From Pseudonocardiales bacterium (GTDB lineage Bacteria > Actinomycetota > Actinomycetes > Mycobacteriales > Pseudonocardiaceae), in the NCBI GenBank assembly GCA_019244165.1, contig JAFATA010000038.1, positions 51,119 to 115,118 on the forward strand: a stretch of DNA of 64,000 nt, written 5' to 3'. Below the pieces are notes generated by a model that had not been told where the DNA came from, made no database searches, and saw only the letters and a list, made by a program, of their open reading frames with translations. Both the position numbers and the translations under genes were made by a program. Below, piece after piece: positions 53,923 through 62,922 of the stretch (its first letter is position 1; every line of letters starts with the position of its first letter).

Positions 53923-56376
53923 TCAATCGTCCTCGCCTGCGCCGACGTCAACACCACGAATCGAGCACAGCAGCCCGTCAAGCTCCTCGGGCTTGGCCAG
54001 GACCTCACGGGCCTTCGATCCCTCTGAGGGACCCACCACCCCCCGGCTCTCCAGCAAGTCCATCAGCCGGCCCGCCTTGGCGAAGCCGACCCGCAGCTTG
54101 CGCTGCAGCATGGACGTCGAACCGAACTGCGAGGTCACCACGAGCTCGGCGGCCTGCAGCAGCACCTCGAGATCGTCGCCGATGTCCGGATCGACCTCCT
54201 TGTGCTCACCCGGCTTGGCCGCGGTGACCCCCTCGGTGTACTCCGGGGTGGCCTGCTCCTTGGTGAAGGCGACCACCTTGGCGATCTCGGCGTCGCCGAC
54301 GTAGGCGCCCTGGATCCGTACCGGCTTCGAGGCACCCATCGGCAAATAGAGCCCGTCACCCATGCCGATCAGCTTCTCCGCGCCGGGTTGATCCAGGATC
54401 ACCCGGCTGTCCGTGAGCGAGGATGTGGCGAAGGCCAGTCGTGAGGGCACGTTGGTCTTGATCAGCCCAGTGACCACGTCGACGCTGGGGCGCTGAGTGG
54501 CCAGCACGAGGTGAATCCCGGCTGCCCGGGCCTTTTGGGTGATGCGGACGACGGCGTCCTCGACGTCGCGCGGAGCGGTCATCATCAGGTCAGCCAGCTC
54601 GTCGACGATCGCCATGATGTACGGGTAGGGGCGGTATTCCCGCTGCGATCCCGGCGGCACCACGATCTCGCCGCTGCGCACCTTGCTGTTGAAGTCATCG
54701 ATATGCCGCACCCGGGCGGCCTGCATGTCTTGGTAGCGCTGCTCCATCTCCTCCACCAGCCACGCCAGCGCCGCGGCCGCCTTCTTCGGCTGGGTGATGA
54801 TCGGCGTGATCAGGTGCGGGATGCCCTCGTAGGGGGTAAGTTCCACCATCTTCGGGTCGACCAGGATCATCCTGACCTCCTCGGGGGTGGCCCGGGTGAG
54901 CAGCGAGACAAGCATCGAGTTCACGAAGCTGGACTTGCCCGAGCCCGTGGAACCGGCCACCAGCAGGTGCGGCATCTTGGTCAGGTTCGCGGTGACGAAC
55001 TGACCCTCGATGTCCTTACCCAACCCGATCACCATGGGATGCTGGTCGGCCCGGGAGGTCGGTGAGCACAACACGTCACCCAGCCGCACCATCTCCCGAT
55101 CGCTGTTGGGGACCTCGATCCCCACCGCGGATTTGCCCGGGATCGGGGCGAGCAACCGCACGTTGTCGGTGGCCACCGCATAGGCGATGTTGCGCGTCAG
55201 CTGGGTGATCTTTTCCACCTTGACCCCGTGCCCCACCTCCACCTCGTAGCGGGTGACGGTGGGTCCTCGGGAGAACCCGGTGACCTGGGCGTCCACCGAG
55301 AACTGGTCGAGCACCCCGGTGATTGCCTCGATCATCGCGTCATTGGCCTTGCTGCGGGTTTTCGGCGCCTCGCCCTTGAGCAGCAGGTCGGAGGGCGGCA
55401 GATGGTAGTCACCCTCAACCACCCGGTGCGGGGAGATGCCGGGATCAGGTTTGCCACCGACCGGCTCCCGGGTCGGCTTCTCACCCGACCCAGCGGGCGG
55501 GGGCTGCGCCGGGAGCCGGGGCGGGGCGGCGGTAGTGGCGCCCTGCGCGTCCCCCTCAGCGATCTGAGCGCTCTGGGTGGCCTGCCGACGCCGCGCGGGG
55601 TGGCGCAGCCGGGTGGTGGCCGGATCGGCGCCGGTGAGGGTGGCATCGGTGCTGGGGGTATCAGGATCGGGATCCTCCTCTGGCGGCGCCCCGCACAGCC
55701 GGCGGATCCGTTCAGGCACCGCGCGAACCGGGGTCCCCGTCAGCACCAGCAGCCCGTAACCAGCCAGCAACGCAAGCAGGGGCACCGCCACCCAGACGGT
55801 GAATCCGTCGACCAACGGGTCAGCGACCAAGAAACCAACCACCCCAGCAGCCCGGGACCGTCCCGGCGCGTCCGCAGGCGCGCCACAGGCCAGATGCCAC
55901 AGGCCGAGCGTGCCCAACGTCAGCAACACGGTGCCGACGGTTCGGCGGGGCCGCGCCGCCACGTCGGGCTCGGTGCGCATCAGGGTCACTCCGACCCCGG
56001 CGAGCACCACCGGTAATCCCACCGACACGGTGCCGAACAGAGTCCGCAGCGTGTGGTGCAAGCCAGCACCGACCGGTCCCCCGGCCCTCCACCACACCGC
56101 AGCGGCGGCGACCACAGCGAGGGCGACCAAACCGAGCGCGAGGCCGTCCCGGCGGTGCGCAGGCTCAAGCTCGCGGGTCCGCCCCAGGGCCCTCGCTGCT
56201 TCCCCGACGCCGCGGGCCAGTAGCGACCACGCGCCACCCACACCCCGGCCGAGAATGCGGCTCGACCCTCGTCGGGGCCCCGGACGCCGGGGAGCCGACC
56301 GCGGAGGCGACTTGGTTGCCGAACCCGAACTCCGGGACCGCGCCCTCGTGGTCTGCCGGGAGTTCCGCCCTGCCAT
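53923..56376 (-). CDS. ftsK: DNA translocase FtsK/SpoIIIE
   Basis: The 817-residue protein has four or so N-terminal membrane helices (about residues 60-230), a Pro/acidic linker, and the RecA-like motor. Walker A is AGSTGSGKSSFVNSML (about residue 475) and Walker B is MAIVDELADLMM. A C-terminal gamma winged helix (STSMLQRKLRVGFAKAGRLMD) reads KOPS-like DNA. It pumps chromosome ends through the septum. A GTG three codons upstream is an alternative start. Confidence 0.95.
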   Translation of the reverse strand: MAGRNSRQTTRARSRSSGSATKSPPRSAPRRPGPRRGSSRILGRGVGGAWSLLARGVGEAARALGRTRELEPAHRRDGLALGLVALAVVAAAAVWWRAGGPVGAGLHHTLRTLFGTVSVGLPVVLAGVGVTLMRTEPDVAARPRRTVGTVLLTLGTLGLWHLACGAPADAPGRSRAAGVVGFLVADPLVDGFTVWVAVPLLALLAGYGLLVLTGTPVRAVPERIRRLCGAPPEEDPDPDTPSTDATLTGADPATTRLRHPARRRQATQSAQIAEGDAQGATTAAPPRLPAQPPPAGSGEKPTREPVGGKPDPGISPHRVVEGDYHLPPSDLLLKGEAPKTRSKANDAMIEAITGVLDQFSVDAQVTGFSRGPTVTRYEVEVGHGVKVEKITQLTRNIAYAVATDNVRLLAPIPGKSAVGIEVPNSDREMVRLGDVLCSPTSRADQHPMVIGLGKDIEGQFVTANLTKMPHLLVAGSTGSGKSSFVNSMLVSLLTRATPEEVRMILVDPKMVELTPYEGIPHLITPIITQPKKAAAALAWLVEEMEQRYQDMQAARVRHIDDFNSKVRSGEIVVPPGSQREYRPYPYIMAIVDELADLMMTAPRDVEDAVVRITQKARAAGIHLVLATQRPSVDVVTGLIKTNVPSRLAFATSSLTDSRVILDQPGAEKLIGMGDGLYLPMGASKPVRIQGAYVGDAEIAKVVAFTKEQATPEYTEGVTAAKPGEHKEVDPDIGDDLEVLLQAAELVVTSQFGSTSMLQRKLRVGFAKAGRLMDLLESRGVVGPSEGSKAREVLAKPEELDGLLCSIRGVDVGAGEDD

Positions 56377-56464
56377 GCCGCACACGCTAGCCCATCCGTC
56401 CCCCGCTTCCCGGCAGCAAACGCCAACCGCAAAAACCCCTGCGAAAAACGCTGACGGAAAAACC

Positions 56465-58183
56465 TCAGCCGACGGGCAGCACCGTAGGCACGATCATCGG
56501 CCGACGCCGGTAGGTATCGGAAACCCACCGGCCTACCACGCGGCGCACCGCCTGGGCGACCAGGTGCGGATCGGTGATCCCCTCCGCTTCGGTGCGGGCC
56601 AGTTCCATCTCCACCAGCGGCACAACACCGTCCAGAGCCTTGGGGTCATCGGAGAATCCCCGGCCCGAAATCGTCGGTGGCGCCACCGCCCGGCCGGTCG
56701 CGGACACGATCACCACAGTGATTGCGATAAACCCGCCCTCGCCGAGGACAAGCCGGTCGGACAGGGTGGACTCCCCCACGTCACCGACCGACAGCCCGTC
56801 CACATAGACCTGGCCTACCTCGACCCGACCGGTGATCTCCGCACGACCGTCTACCAGATCCACCACCACCCCGTTCTCGGCGATCACTACCCGTTCCTCG
56901 GATACCCCGGTGCGGACGGCGAGAGCGGCGTTGGCCCGCAGGTGCCGCCACTCCCCGTGCACCGGCATGACGTTGGACGGGCGGATCGCGTTGTAAAGGA
57001 ACAGCAGTTCCCCGGCCGGCGCGTGCCCGGACACATGGACCCGTGCGGTGCCCTGGTGCACCACTGCGGCGCCCAGCCGGGTCAACCCGTTCACCACCCG
57101 AAACACTGCAGTCTCGTTGCCCGGGATGAGCGAGCTGGCCAGCACGACGGTGTCCCCCGGACGGATCCGGATCTGCCGGTGCTCACCGCGAGCCATCCGG
57201 GACAGCGCCGAGAGCGGTTCGCCTTGCGAGCCGGTGGAGACGAACAGCACCCGGTGCTCCGGCATCGCCATCGCCTCCTCAAGGTCCACCAGGAGGCCAG
57301 GCGGGAGCCGGAGCAGTCCCAGATCGGCGGCGATGCCCATGTTGCGGAGCATCGAGCGGCCCACCAACGCCACCTTGCGTCCGTGCGCCGCAGAGACATC
57401 CAGGACCTGCTGGACCCGGTGCACATGGCTGGCAAAGCAGGTCACGATGACCCGCTGAGTGGCCTTGCCGATCACTGAGTCCAGCACCGGACCGATGTCC
57501 CGCTCTGAGGTGATGAAACCGGGCACCTCGGCGTTGGTGGAGTCGATCAGGAGTAGGTCCACCCCCTCGTCGCCGAGCCTGGCGAACCCGGCAAGATCAG
57601 TCAGCCGCCCATCGAGGGGAAGCTGGTCCAGCTTGACGTCGCCGGTGTGCAGCACGAGTCCGGCCGGAGTGCGGATGGCCAACGCCAGCGCGTCAGGGAT
57701 GGAGTGGTTCACCGCGAAGAACTCGCAGTCAAACGGGCCGCAGCGGTACCGGGCGCCCGCCGCAACCTGCACCAGCTGCGGTTTCTGGCGGTGTTCGCGG
57801 CATTTGCCGGCGAGCAGGGCAAGAGTGAACTCAGAACCCACCACCGGCAGGTCGGGACGTAACTTGAGCAGGAACGGTACGGCCCCGATGTGGTCCTCGT
57901 GCCCGTGGGTGAGCACCAGCGCCTCGATGTCCTCCAGCCGGCGCTCGATCGCCCGGAAGTCGGGCAAGATGAGATCGACCCCAGGCGCGTCGTCCTCGGG
58001 GAACAACACCCCGCAGTCCACCACAAGCAGCGCCTTGGCGTACTCGAAGACGGTCATGTTGCGGCCAATCTCTCCGATGCCGCCGAGGGCGACGGCGCGC
58101 AGGCCACCGTCGGGCAACGGCGGTGGCGCGGTGGTGGGCAGACCCGGCACGGGCAGCGGGGTGCCGGTCGGGACGGCGCTCAT
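56465..58183 (-). CDS. rnj: Ribonuclease J
   Basis: The 572-residue metallo-beta-lactamase/beta-CASP nuclease has LGGIGEIGRNMTVFEY, the metal motif LTHGHEDHIGAVPF, DSTNAEVPGF, and the beta-CASP motifs with VSGHAPAGE and MPVHGEWRHLRA. RNase J performs 5' exonuclease and endonuclease steps in RNA decay and rRNA maturation. The ATG at 58183 follows dapA by 13 bases, the usual dapA-rnj pairing of actinobacteria. Confidence 0.96.
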   Translation of the reverse strand: MSAVPTGTPLPVPGLPTTAPPPLPDGGLRAVALGGIGEIGRNMTVFEYAKALLVVDCGVLFPEDDAPGVDLILPDFRAIERRLEDIEALVLTHGHEDHIGAVPFLLKLRPDLPVVGSEFTLALLAGKCREHRQKPQLVQVAAGARYRCGPFDCEFFAVNHSIPDALALAIRTPAGLVLHTGDVKLDQLPLDGRLTDLAGFARLGDEGVDLLLIDSTNAEVPGFITSERDIGPVLDSVIGKATQRVIVTCFASHVHRVQQVLDVSAAHGRKVALVGRSMLRNMGIAADLGLLRLPPGLLVDLEEAMAMPEHRVLFVSTGSQGEPLSALSRMARGEHRQIRIRPGDTVVLASSLIPGNETAVFRVVNGLTRLGAAVVHQGTARVHVSGHAPAGELLFLYNAIRPSNVMPVHGEWRHLRANAALAVRTGVSEERVVIAENGVVVDLVDGRAEITGRVEVGQVYVDGLSVGDVGESTLSDRLVLGEGGFIAITVVIVSATGRAVAPPTISGRGFSDDPKALDGVVPLVEMELARTEAEGITDPHLVAQAVRRVVGRWVSDTYRRRPMIVPTVLPVG

Positions 58184-58196
58184 CCGGGAACCCCGC

Positions 58197-59102
58197 TCAC
58201 TCGAGGATCCCGACCTCGGCCAGCGCTGAGGCGATCGCGGTGACCTGATCGGGCTCGGCGGGGAGCAGCGGCAGCCGGGGTTCACCAACGTCGAGCCCGG
58301 TCAGCCGCAGTGCTGCCTTGCCGAAGGCCACCCCGCCAGCCCCACAGAAGGCCCGGATCAGGCTGAGGGTGGAGGCGTGCAGCTGGCGTGCCGCGCTCAC
58401 CTCGCCGGCATCGAATGCGGCCATCATGCTCCGCAGCCGGTCGGGCACAACATTGCCGATGACGCTGACGAACCCCACCGCACCCACCGACAACCACGGC
58501 AGGTTGAGCGCGTCGTCCCCGCAGTAGTAGGCCAGTTCAGTGTTGGCGATGATCTCCGCGCCAGCGCCGAGGTCTCCCGTGGCATCCTTGACCGCGACAA
58601 TCCGTGGGTGTCCGGCTAACTGGTAGAGGGTCTCCCGGGCGATCGACACCACAGAGCGCGGCGGGATGTTATAGAGCATTACCGGCAGGTCGGTAGCGTC
58701 AGCGACCGCGGTGAAGTGTACCAGGAGCCCGGCCTGCGGCGGGCGGGAGTAGTACGGGGTCACTACCAGCAGGCCGTGCGCCCCAGCCCGCTGCGCCTGC
58801 CGGGCCAGCTGCACGCTGTGTGCGGTGTCGTAGGTTCCCACACCGGCCACGACGGCAGCCCGGTCCCCTACGGCCTGCACCACCGTGGCCACCAGCTCTG
58901 CTTTCTCGAGGTCCGTGGTCGTCGGCGACTCGCCGGTGGTGCCGTTCACCACCAGCCCATCGCAACCCTGCTCCACCAGCTGGTGCGCGAGCTTTCCCGC
59001 AGCGTCCTGATCCAACCCACCATCAGCGGAGAACGGGGTAACCATGGCGGTGAGCACCCGACCGAAAGGCCGGTCGGATGTAGACGTCGGCCCAGTACTC
59101 AT
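58197..59102 (-). CDS. dapA: 4-hydroxy-tetrahydrodipicolinate synthase DapA
   Basis: The 301-residue TIM-barrel enzyme condenses pyruvate with aspartate semialdehyde for lysine and diaminopimelate. Motifs are VNGTTGESPTT, the Tyr of YNIPPRSVV and the Schiff-base Lys in IVAVKDATGDLGAG. It supplies meso-DAP for the MurE reaction encoded upstream in this window. Confidence 0.96.
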   Translation of the reverse strand: MSTGPTSTSDRPFGRVLTAMVTPFSADGGLDQDAAGKLAHQLVEQGCDGLVVNGTTGESPTTTDLEKAELVATVVQAVGDRAAVVAGVGTYDTAHSVQLARQAQRAGAHGLLVVTPYYSRPPQAGLLVHFTAVADATDLPVMLYNIPPRSVVSIARETLYQLAGHPRIVAVKDATGDLGAGAEIIANTELAYYCGDDALNLPWLSVGAVGFVSVIGNVVPDRLRSMMAAFDAGEVSAARQLHASTLSLIRAFCGAGGVAFGKAALRLTGLDVGEPRLPLLPAEPDQVTAIASALAEVGILE

Positions 59103-59150
59103 ATCTGGACGCTACCGTTGCCCACCAGAACACCGGTGGGGACCGCTGAC

Positions 59151-59786
59151 TTAGAACCCTCGCCGGCTGTCCTGCAGGCGCTGAATGTCCATCGGGTCGC
59201 CCTGAAGATCGACGAGTGCCTCGGCGCGACCGTAGGCGTGCAGCGTCAGTTCCTCGGGCGAACCGACGACGGTGACACTACGCCGGCCATGCCGAGCGAC
59301 GCACTCCGTGCCGTCCGGGCGGCGCAGCACGACACCCACCGGCGAGTGCCGGTAGCACAACCGGGCCAGCCCGGAGAGCACCGCCCAGAGCTCCTCGGCA
59401 CGGCGCGGATCAGCCGCCCGCCGTTCCCATCCCCGTCCGACCCGCCGCACGTCCTCGTGGTGGACGAAGAACTCAATCCCGTTGATCTTCTCACCCATCG
59501 GTCCCAGCCGCATCAGCGACCACCAGGGCGGCCCATTGCGGACCAGGTCAACGAGCTCCGGCCAGGGCCGCTCGGCGGTGCTGCGCTGCGCTCGAGCAGT
59601 AAGTCGAGCCAGCGGAGGCAGCAGGATGCCCGCAGCGGCGGCCGGTCGGCCCTCCCGGACCACCAGATGCGCCGCCAAGTCACGGGTGGTCCACCCTGCG
59701 CAAAGCGTCGGGGCGTCCGGCCCCACCTGGTCCAGCAGATTGCACAACTCGCGCCGCTCGCTGGCCGCAAGCGTGTTCTTTCCCAC
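59151..59786 (-). CDS. TIGR03085-type maleylpyruvate isomerase-like protein
   Basis: The 211-residue protein has the DinB/mycothiol-dependent fold features RRELCNLLDQVGPDAPTLCA, GWTTRDLAAHLVVREGRP and the His residues of EFFVHHEDVRR that would bind a metal. TIGR03085 proteins are actinobacterial and of unknown reaction. The GTG at 59786 is near the divergence point from the next upstream gene, 7 bases away. Confidence 0.82.
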   Translation of the reverse strand: MGKNTLAASERRELCNLLDQVGPDAPTLCAGWTTRDLAAHLVVREGRPAAAAGILLPPLARLTARAQRSTAERPWPELVDLVRNGPPWWSLMRLGPMGEKINGIEFFVHHEDVRRVGRGWERRAADPRRAEELWAVLSGLARLCYRHSPVGVVLRRPDGTECVARHGRRSVTVVGSPEELTLHAYGRAEALVDLQGDPMDIQRLQDSRRGF

Positions 59787-59793
59787 TCCTCGT

Positions 59794-60204
59794 CTACCCC
59801 TCTCGATCAGGCCCAGCCGAGGTGAGCTCGATCTGCACCAGCACCCGCGCCTCGCGCTGCATCGCCGCCCGGTAGTCATCCCAGTCTGGGTGCTCCCCGG
59901 ACCCCCTGCGGTAGTAGTCCACCAGCCCTTCCATCGCCTCGGGCAGCTCCACAATCCGCGCCGAGCCACCGATCTGGATCCAGCGGCCATAGAACCCATC
60001 GGGCAGCACGCACAGCCAGGCTCGCGGGTCGCGACGGAGATTGCGCACCTTGAACGCCGCCTTGCGGGTGCTCACCACCACCCGACCCTGGCCGTCGACC
60101 GCCGCCAGCACCGGAGACATCTGCGGAGTGCCATCCTGGCGCAGGGTGAGGAGCACCGCGTGGTGCTGCCTGCCGATGACGGCCCGAGCCTCGTCTAGGT
60201 CCAT
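59794..60204 (-). CDS. PPOX-class FMN/F420-dependent flavoprotein
   Basis: This 136-residue split-barrel protein has VLLTLRQDGTPQMSPVLAAV and STRKAAFKVRNLRRDPRAWL, typical of the TIGR03618 F420-dependent family. It probably reduces or binds small substrates with F420 or FMN. It lies in a block with thyX, 17 bases downstream. Confidence 0.86.
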   Translation of the reverse strand: MDLDEARAVIGRQHHAVLLTLRQDGTPQMSPVLAAVDGQGRVVVSTRKAAFKVRNLRRDPRAWLCVLPDGFYGRWIQIGGSARIVELPEAMEGLVDYYRRGSGEHPDWDDYRAAMQREARVLVQIELTSAGPDREG

Positions 60205-60221
60205 GACTGCAGGCTAGCTAC

Positions 60222-61040
60222 TCAGCCCTCGGAGACGAACGGGCTGGTGGCGATCTCGGTGCTGTCGGGCAACGCGCAGATCTCGAAGTCGCTGAACACG
60301 TTGGGTGCCGCCTTCTGCAGCTGGCGTAGGCACTCCACGGCCAGCGCGCGGATCTCCACGTCGGCGTGCTCGGTGGCCCGCATCGCGATGAAGTGCCGCC
60401 AGGCCCGGTAGTTGCCGGTGACCACGATCCGAGTCTCGGTGGCATTGGGCAGTACCGAGCGGGCCGCCTGACGGGCCTGTTTGCGGCGAAGCGTGGCGTT
60501 CGGCTCCTCGGCGAAGAGCTTCTCCAACCCGCTCAGCAGTTCGTTGTAGGCCTGCTGGCTGGCCCGGGCCGCGGCGTGGAACAGCTGGTGCAGCTCGGGG
60601 TCGGCGGCGATGGCCTCCGGCTCAACCATGGCGGCCCTCCGCTCGGGGACGTAGCGCTGGGACAGCTGCGAGTAGGAGAAGTGCCGGTGTCGGATCAGCT
60701 CGTGGGTCAACGACCGCGACACACCAGTGAGGTAGAAGCTGACCGTGCCATGCTCCAGCACGGACAGGTGACCGACTTCGAGGATATGTCGCAGATAGCC
60801 GGCATTCGTCGCGGTCACCAGGTTGGGCTTGCGCCAGGACTGGTAGCAGGCCCGGCCGGCGAACTCGGCGAGTGCCTGCCCGCCGTCGGCATCGGTGGAC
60901 CACGGTACATCGGCGGGCGGGAAGAACTCGGTCTTGGCCACGAGCTGGACCCGCATCGGCACGGTGCTCACCTCCGTGCTGTTCTCAGTGCTCACATTGG
61001 GGCCCCTGGCCTCGGCGTCAGCGTCGTCAGGTTGGCTCAC
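60222..61040 (-). CDS. thyX: Flavin-dependent thymidylate synthase ThyX
   Basis: ThyX makes dTMP using FAD. The 272-residue product has the signature [14 protein letters not shown] and [21 protein letters not shown], with an N-terminal acidic extension of about 25 residues. The GTG at 61040 follows GGAG at 10 bases; starts at the later GTG or ATG codons are possible and would drop the extension. Confidence 0.95.
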   Translation of the reverse strand: MSQPDDADAEARGPNVSTENSTEVSTVPMRVQLVAKTEFFPPADVPWSTDADGGQALAEFAGRACYQSWRKPNLVTATNAGYLRHILEVGHLSVLEHGTVSFYLTGVSRSLTHELIRHRHFSYSQLSQRYVPERRAAMVEPEAIAADPELHQLFHAAARASQQAYNELLSGLEKLFAEEPNATLRRKQARQAARSVLPNATETRIVVTGNYRAWRHFIAMRATEHADVEIRALAVECLRQLQKAAPNVFSDFEICALPDSTEIATSPFVSEG

Positions 61041-61110
61041 GGCACGCCACTCCTCTCACCCGGCCCGGCTCCGGGAACCGGAGCCTACGCGACATCAATG
61101 GTGTCTTGAC

Positions 61111-61141
61111 TGACGTCACATATGACGCCATGCTGATGTCA
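61111..61141 (+). promoter_or_regulatory. Possible operator: three TGAnGnCA boxes
   Basis: TGACGTCA (61111-61118), TGACGCCA (61123-61130) and TGATGTCA (61134-61141) recur at 12- and 11-base intervals and end on the start codon of the HicB-like gene. One helical turn spacing suggests cooperative binding, perhaps autoregulation by the Arc-like C-terminal domain. Confidence 0.5.
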
Positions 61142-61722
61142 TGGACCTCACCCCGTACCTCAGCCAGCTGCGCGAAGACCTCACCACCGCAGCGTCCGCG
61201 GGCGATGAGCAGACCCGGCGCACCTCGGCTGTGCTGAGCGTTGCCCTGGAGCCCGCGGCCCGCCTAGCCATCATGAATGCCCTGTCCGACCTCGCTGCGG
61301 AGGTCACCGCGGCGCTGGAGGACCGGGTGGTGGAGGTGCGCCTCGACGGCCGTGACGTGCGGGTCGCGGTGAGCTCGCCATCCGGCACCGGCCCCGATGC
61401 TCCTGGGCCGCACACTCCTGGGCGGCACGCCGATAGAGGTGGTGCCACCGATTCGCACGCCCAGGGACCACCACCGCCCTTCGAACCCGGCGCAGCCCCC
61501 TTCGGCGACACCGGCGGCGACATCAGGCGAATGACCCTACGGCTGATCGACCAGCTTAAGGCCCAAGCTGAGCGTGCGGCAGCCCAGCAGGGCGTCTCGC
61601 TGAACACCTGGATCTCGCAAGCCGTTGCGGGCGCGCTGCGCGGTGAGCCGTGGCACGAGCCGCCGTGGGGCCCGGGCGATCGCCGCGGCCGCAGTCGGGT
61701 CCAGGGCTGGGTCCAGGGCTGA
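61141..61722 (+). CDS. HicB/Arc-like ribbon-helix-helix protein
   Basis: The 193-residue protein has an N-terminal helical part (DLTPYLSQLREDLTTAASAG) and a Pro/Gly-rich linker. A C-terminal RHH-like segment follows with MTLRLIDQLKAQAERAAAQQ and GVSLNTWISQAVAGALRGE, as in actinobacterial HicB-family regulators. No HicA toxin lies next to it; instead a DUF4097 gene follows after 22 bases, a pairing common in actinomycetes. A 12-base in-frame duplication ends the gene (QGWVQG). Confidence 0.82.
   Translation: MDLTPYLSQLREDLTTAASAGDEQTRRTSAVLSVALEPAARLAIMNALSDLAAEVTAALEDRVVEVRLDGRDVRVAVSSPSGTGPDAPGPHTPGRHADRGGATDSHAQGPPPPFEPGAAPFGDTGGDIRRMTLRLIDQLKAQAERAAAQQGVSLNTWISQAVAGALRGEPWHEPPWGPGDRRGRSRVQGWVQG
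61697..61720. repeat. 12-bp perfect tandem duplication at HicB-like C-terminus
   Basis: Two copies of gggtccagggct just before the stop, in frame. Confidence 0.9.
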
Positions 61723-61744
61723 ACAACCTTCGGGAGGAGCAACC

Positions 61745-62659
61745 GTGGGACACGACGACACGGAGACATCGGCGGTTCGGCAGCAGGACTTCACCTGCGA
61801 AGGACCGATCGACCTCTGGGTCGAGCTCGGTAGCGGGCGGCTGGACATCACGCTGGAGGACAGCGCCGCTCCCCAGCAGGTAGCCGTCCAGATCCGCCCC
61901 GACCCGACTAGCCAGCCACCGTGGAACGTCGGGATCGGCGGCCTGCTGACCTGGTTGGGCCACCAGGCCGGGACAACCCCGCTGAGCGAACTGGCCGCCG
62001 AGGCAGTACGCCGCACGGTGATCGACTTCAGCGGGCGGCGGCTCACCGTCTACGCTCCCCGAGAGTATCCACTGCGCACGGTGCCACTGACAATCCAGGT
62101 GAACGCGCCGTCGGGCTCGTCGATCAGCACTCGCAGCGGCTCCGCAGACATCACCATCACCGGGGTGAGCGCCAGCGTAGATGCCGCGACCGGCTCCGGG
62201 CAGGTCCGGGCGCAGCGCTGCACCGGGGCGGCGCAGATCCGCACCGGATCGGGCGACGTGCGGCTCGAGACGGTCCTGGGTCAGCTGCAGGTGCGGACCG
62301 GCTCGGGGCAGATCGACGTGATCAACGTCGAGGGCGCCGAAGGCAACGGCACCGTACAGACCGGTTCCGGCGACATCCGGCTTGGCGCCGTCAAGCATGA
62401 CGTCAGCGCCCGCACCGGCAGTGGTGACCTCACCGTGGCCGACGCCTGCGCAGGCGGCCTCGAGCTCACGACCGGTTCGGGACAGTTACGGGTAGGGATC
62501 CACCCCGGCGTCCTGGCCGAGCTGGACGTGAGCTCCGGCTTCGGGCAGGCGCGCAGCGACCTGCCGGTTGGCGAGCCGCCCGCCGAGGGTGAGGTTGCCC
62601 TGCGGGTACGGGCCCGCACCGGATCAGGCGACGCACTGGTCACCTCGGCACTATCCTGA
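61745..62659 (+). CDS. DUF4097 beta-helix protein
   Basis: The 304-residue product has repeated TGSG motifs (ATGSGQVRAQRC, RTGSGDVRLETV, QTGSGDIRLGAV and others), about seven rungs of the DUF4097 beta-helix. The family has no signal peptide here and may be a cytoplasmic scaffold. The GTG start follows GGGAGGAG. It is cotranscribed with the HicB-like gene. Confidence 0.88.
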   Translation: MGHDDTETSAVRQQDFTCEGPIDLWVELGSGRLDITLEDSAAPQQVAVQIRPDPTSQPPWNVGIGGLLTWLGHQAGTTPLSELAAEAVRRTVIDFSGRRLTVYAPREYPLRTVPLTIQVNAPSGSSISTRSGSADITITGVSASVDAATGSGQVRAQRCTGAAQIRTGSGDVRLETVLGQLQVRTGSGQIDVINVEGAEGNGTVQTGSGDIRLGAVKHDVSARTGSGDLTVADACAGGLELTTGSGQLRVGIHPGVLAELDVSSGFGQARSDLPVGEPPAEGEVALRVRARTGSGDALVTSALS

Positions 62660-62769
62660 CCGGCGCGCACTGGTAAGGAAGTCATCGGCGCGTGCTGAGG
62701 CGGCCTGCTCCTCAGCAAAAGCTTTCAGTCGGCCAGTCTGCTACCCGGAACTGGAAGGAAGTACCCGCT

Positions 62770-62886
62770 ATGGGTGCGCATGATCGAGACAACACGAAAG
62801 ACGGGTACTGGCCCAAACCGGTACCACAAGGCGACGTGCGAGACGAGCCGAAAGACGGCGGAGGCAGGCACAGCAAAAAAACCTGA
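62770..62886 (+). CDS. 38-residue DG-rich peptide, candidate RiPP precursor
   Basis: A short frame, MGAHDRDNTKDGYWPKPVPQ followed by GDVRDEPKDGGGRHSKKT, is preceded by GGAAGGAA and lies 36 bases before a PIMT-type methyltransferase gene. It has two Asp-Gly steps (KDGYW and KDGGG), the kind of site at which PIMT homologues can form aspartimide in known RiPPs. No cyclase or ATP-grasp gene is visible in the window. It could instead be an unrelated small protein. Confidence 0.55.
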   Translation: MGAHDRDNTKDGYWPKPVPQGDVRDEPKDGGGRHSKKT

Positions 62887-62922
62887 CCAGCCAGACCAAG
62901 GCGACAAAGACTCAGACAAGAA

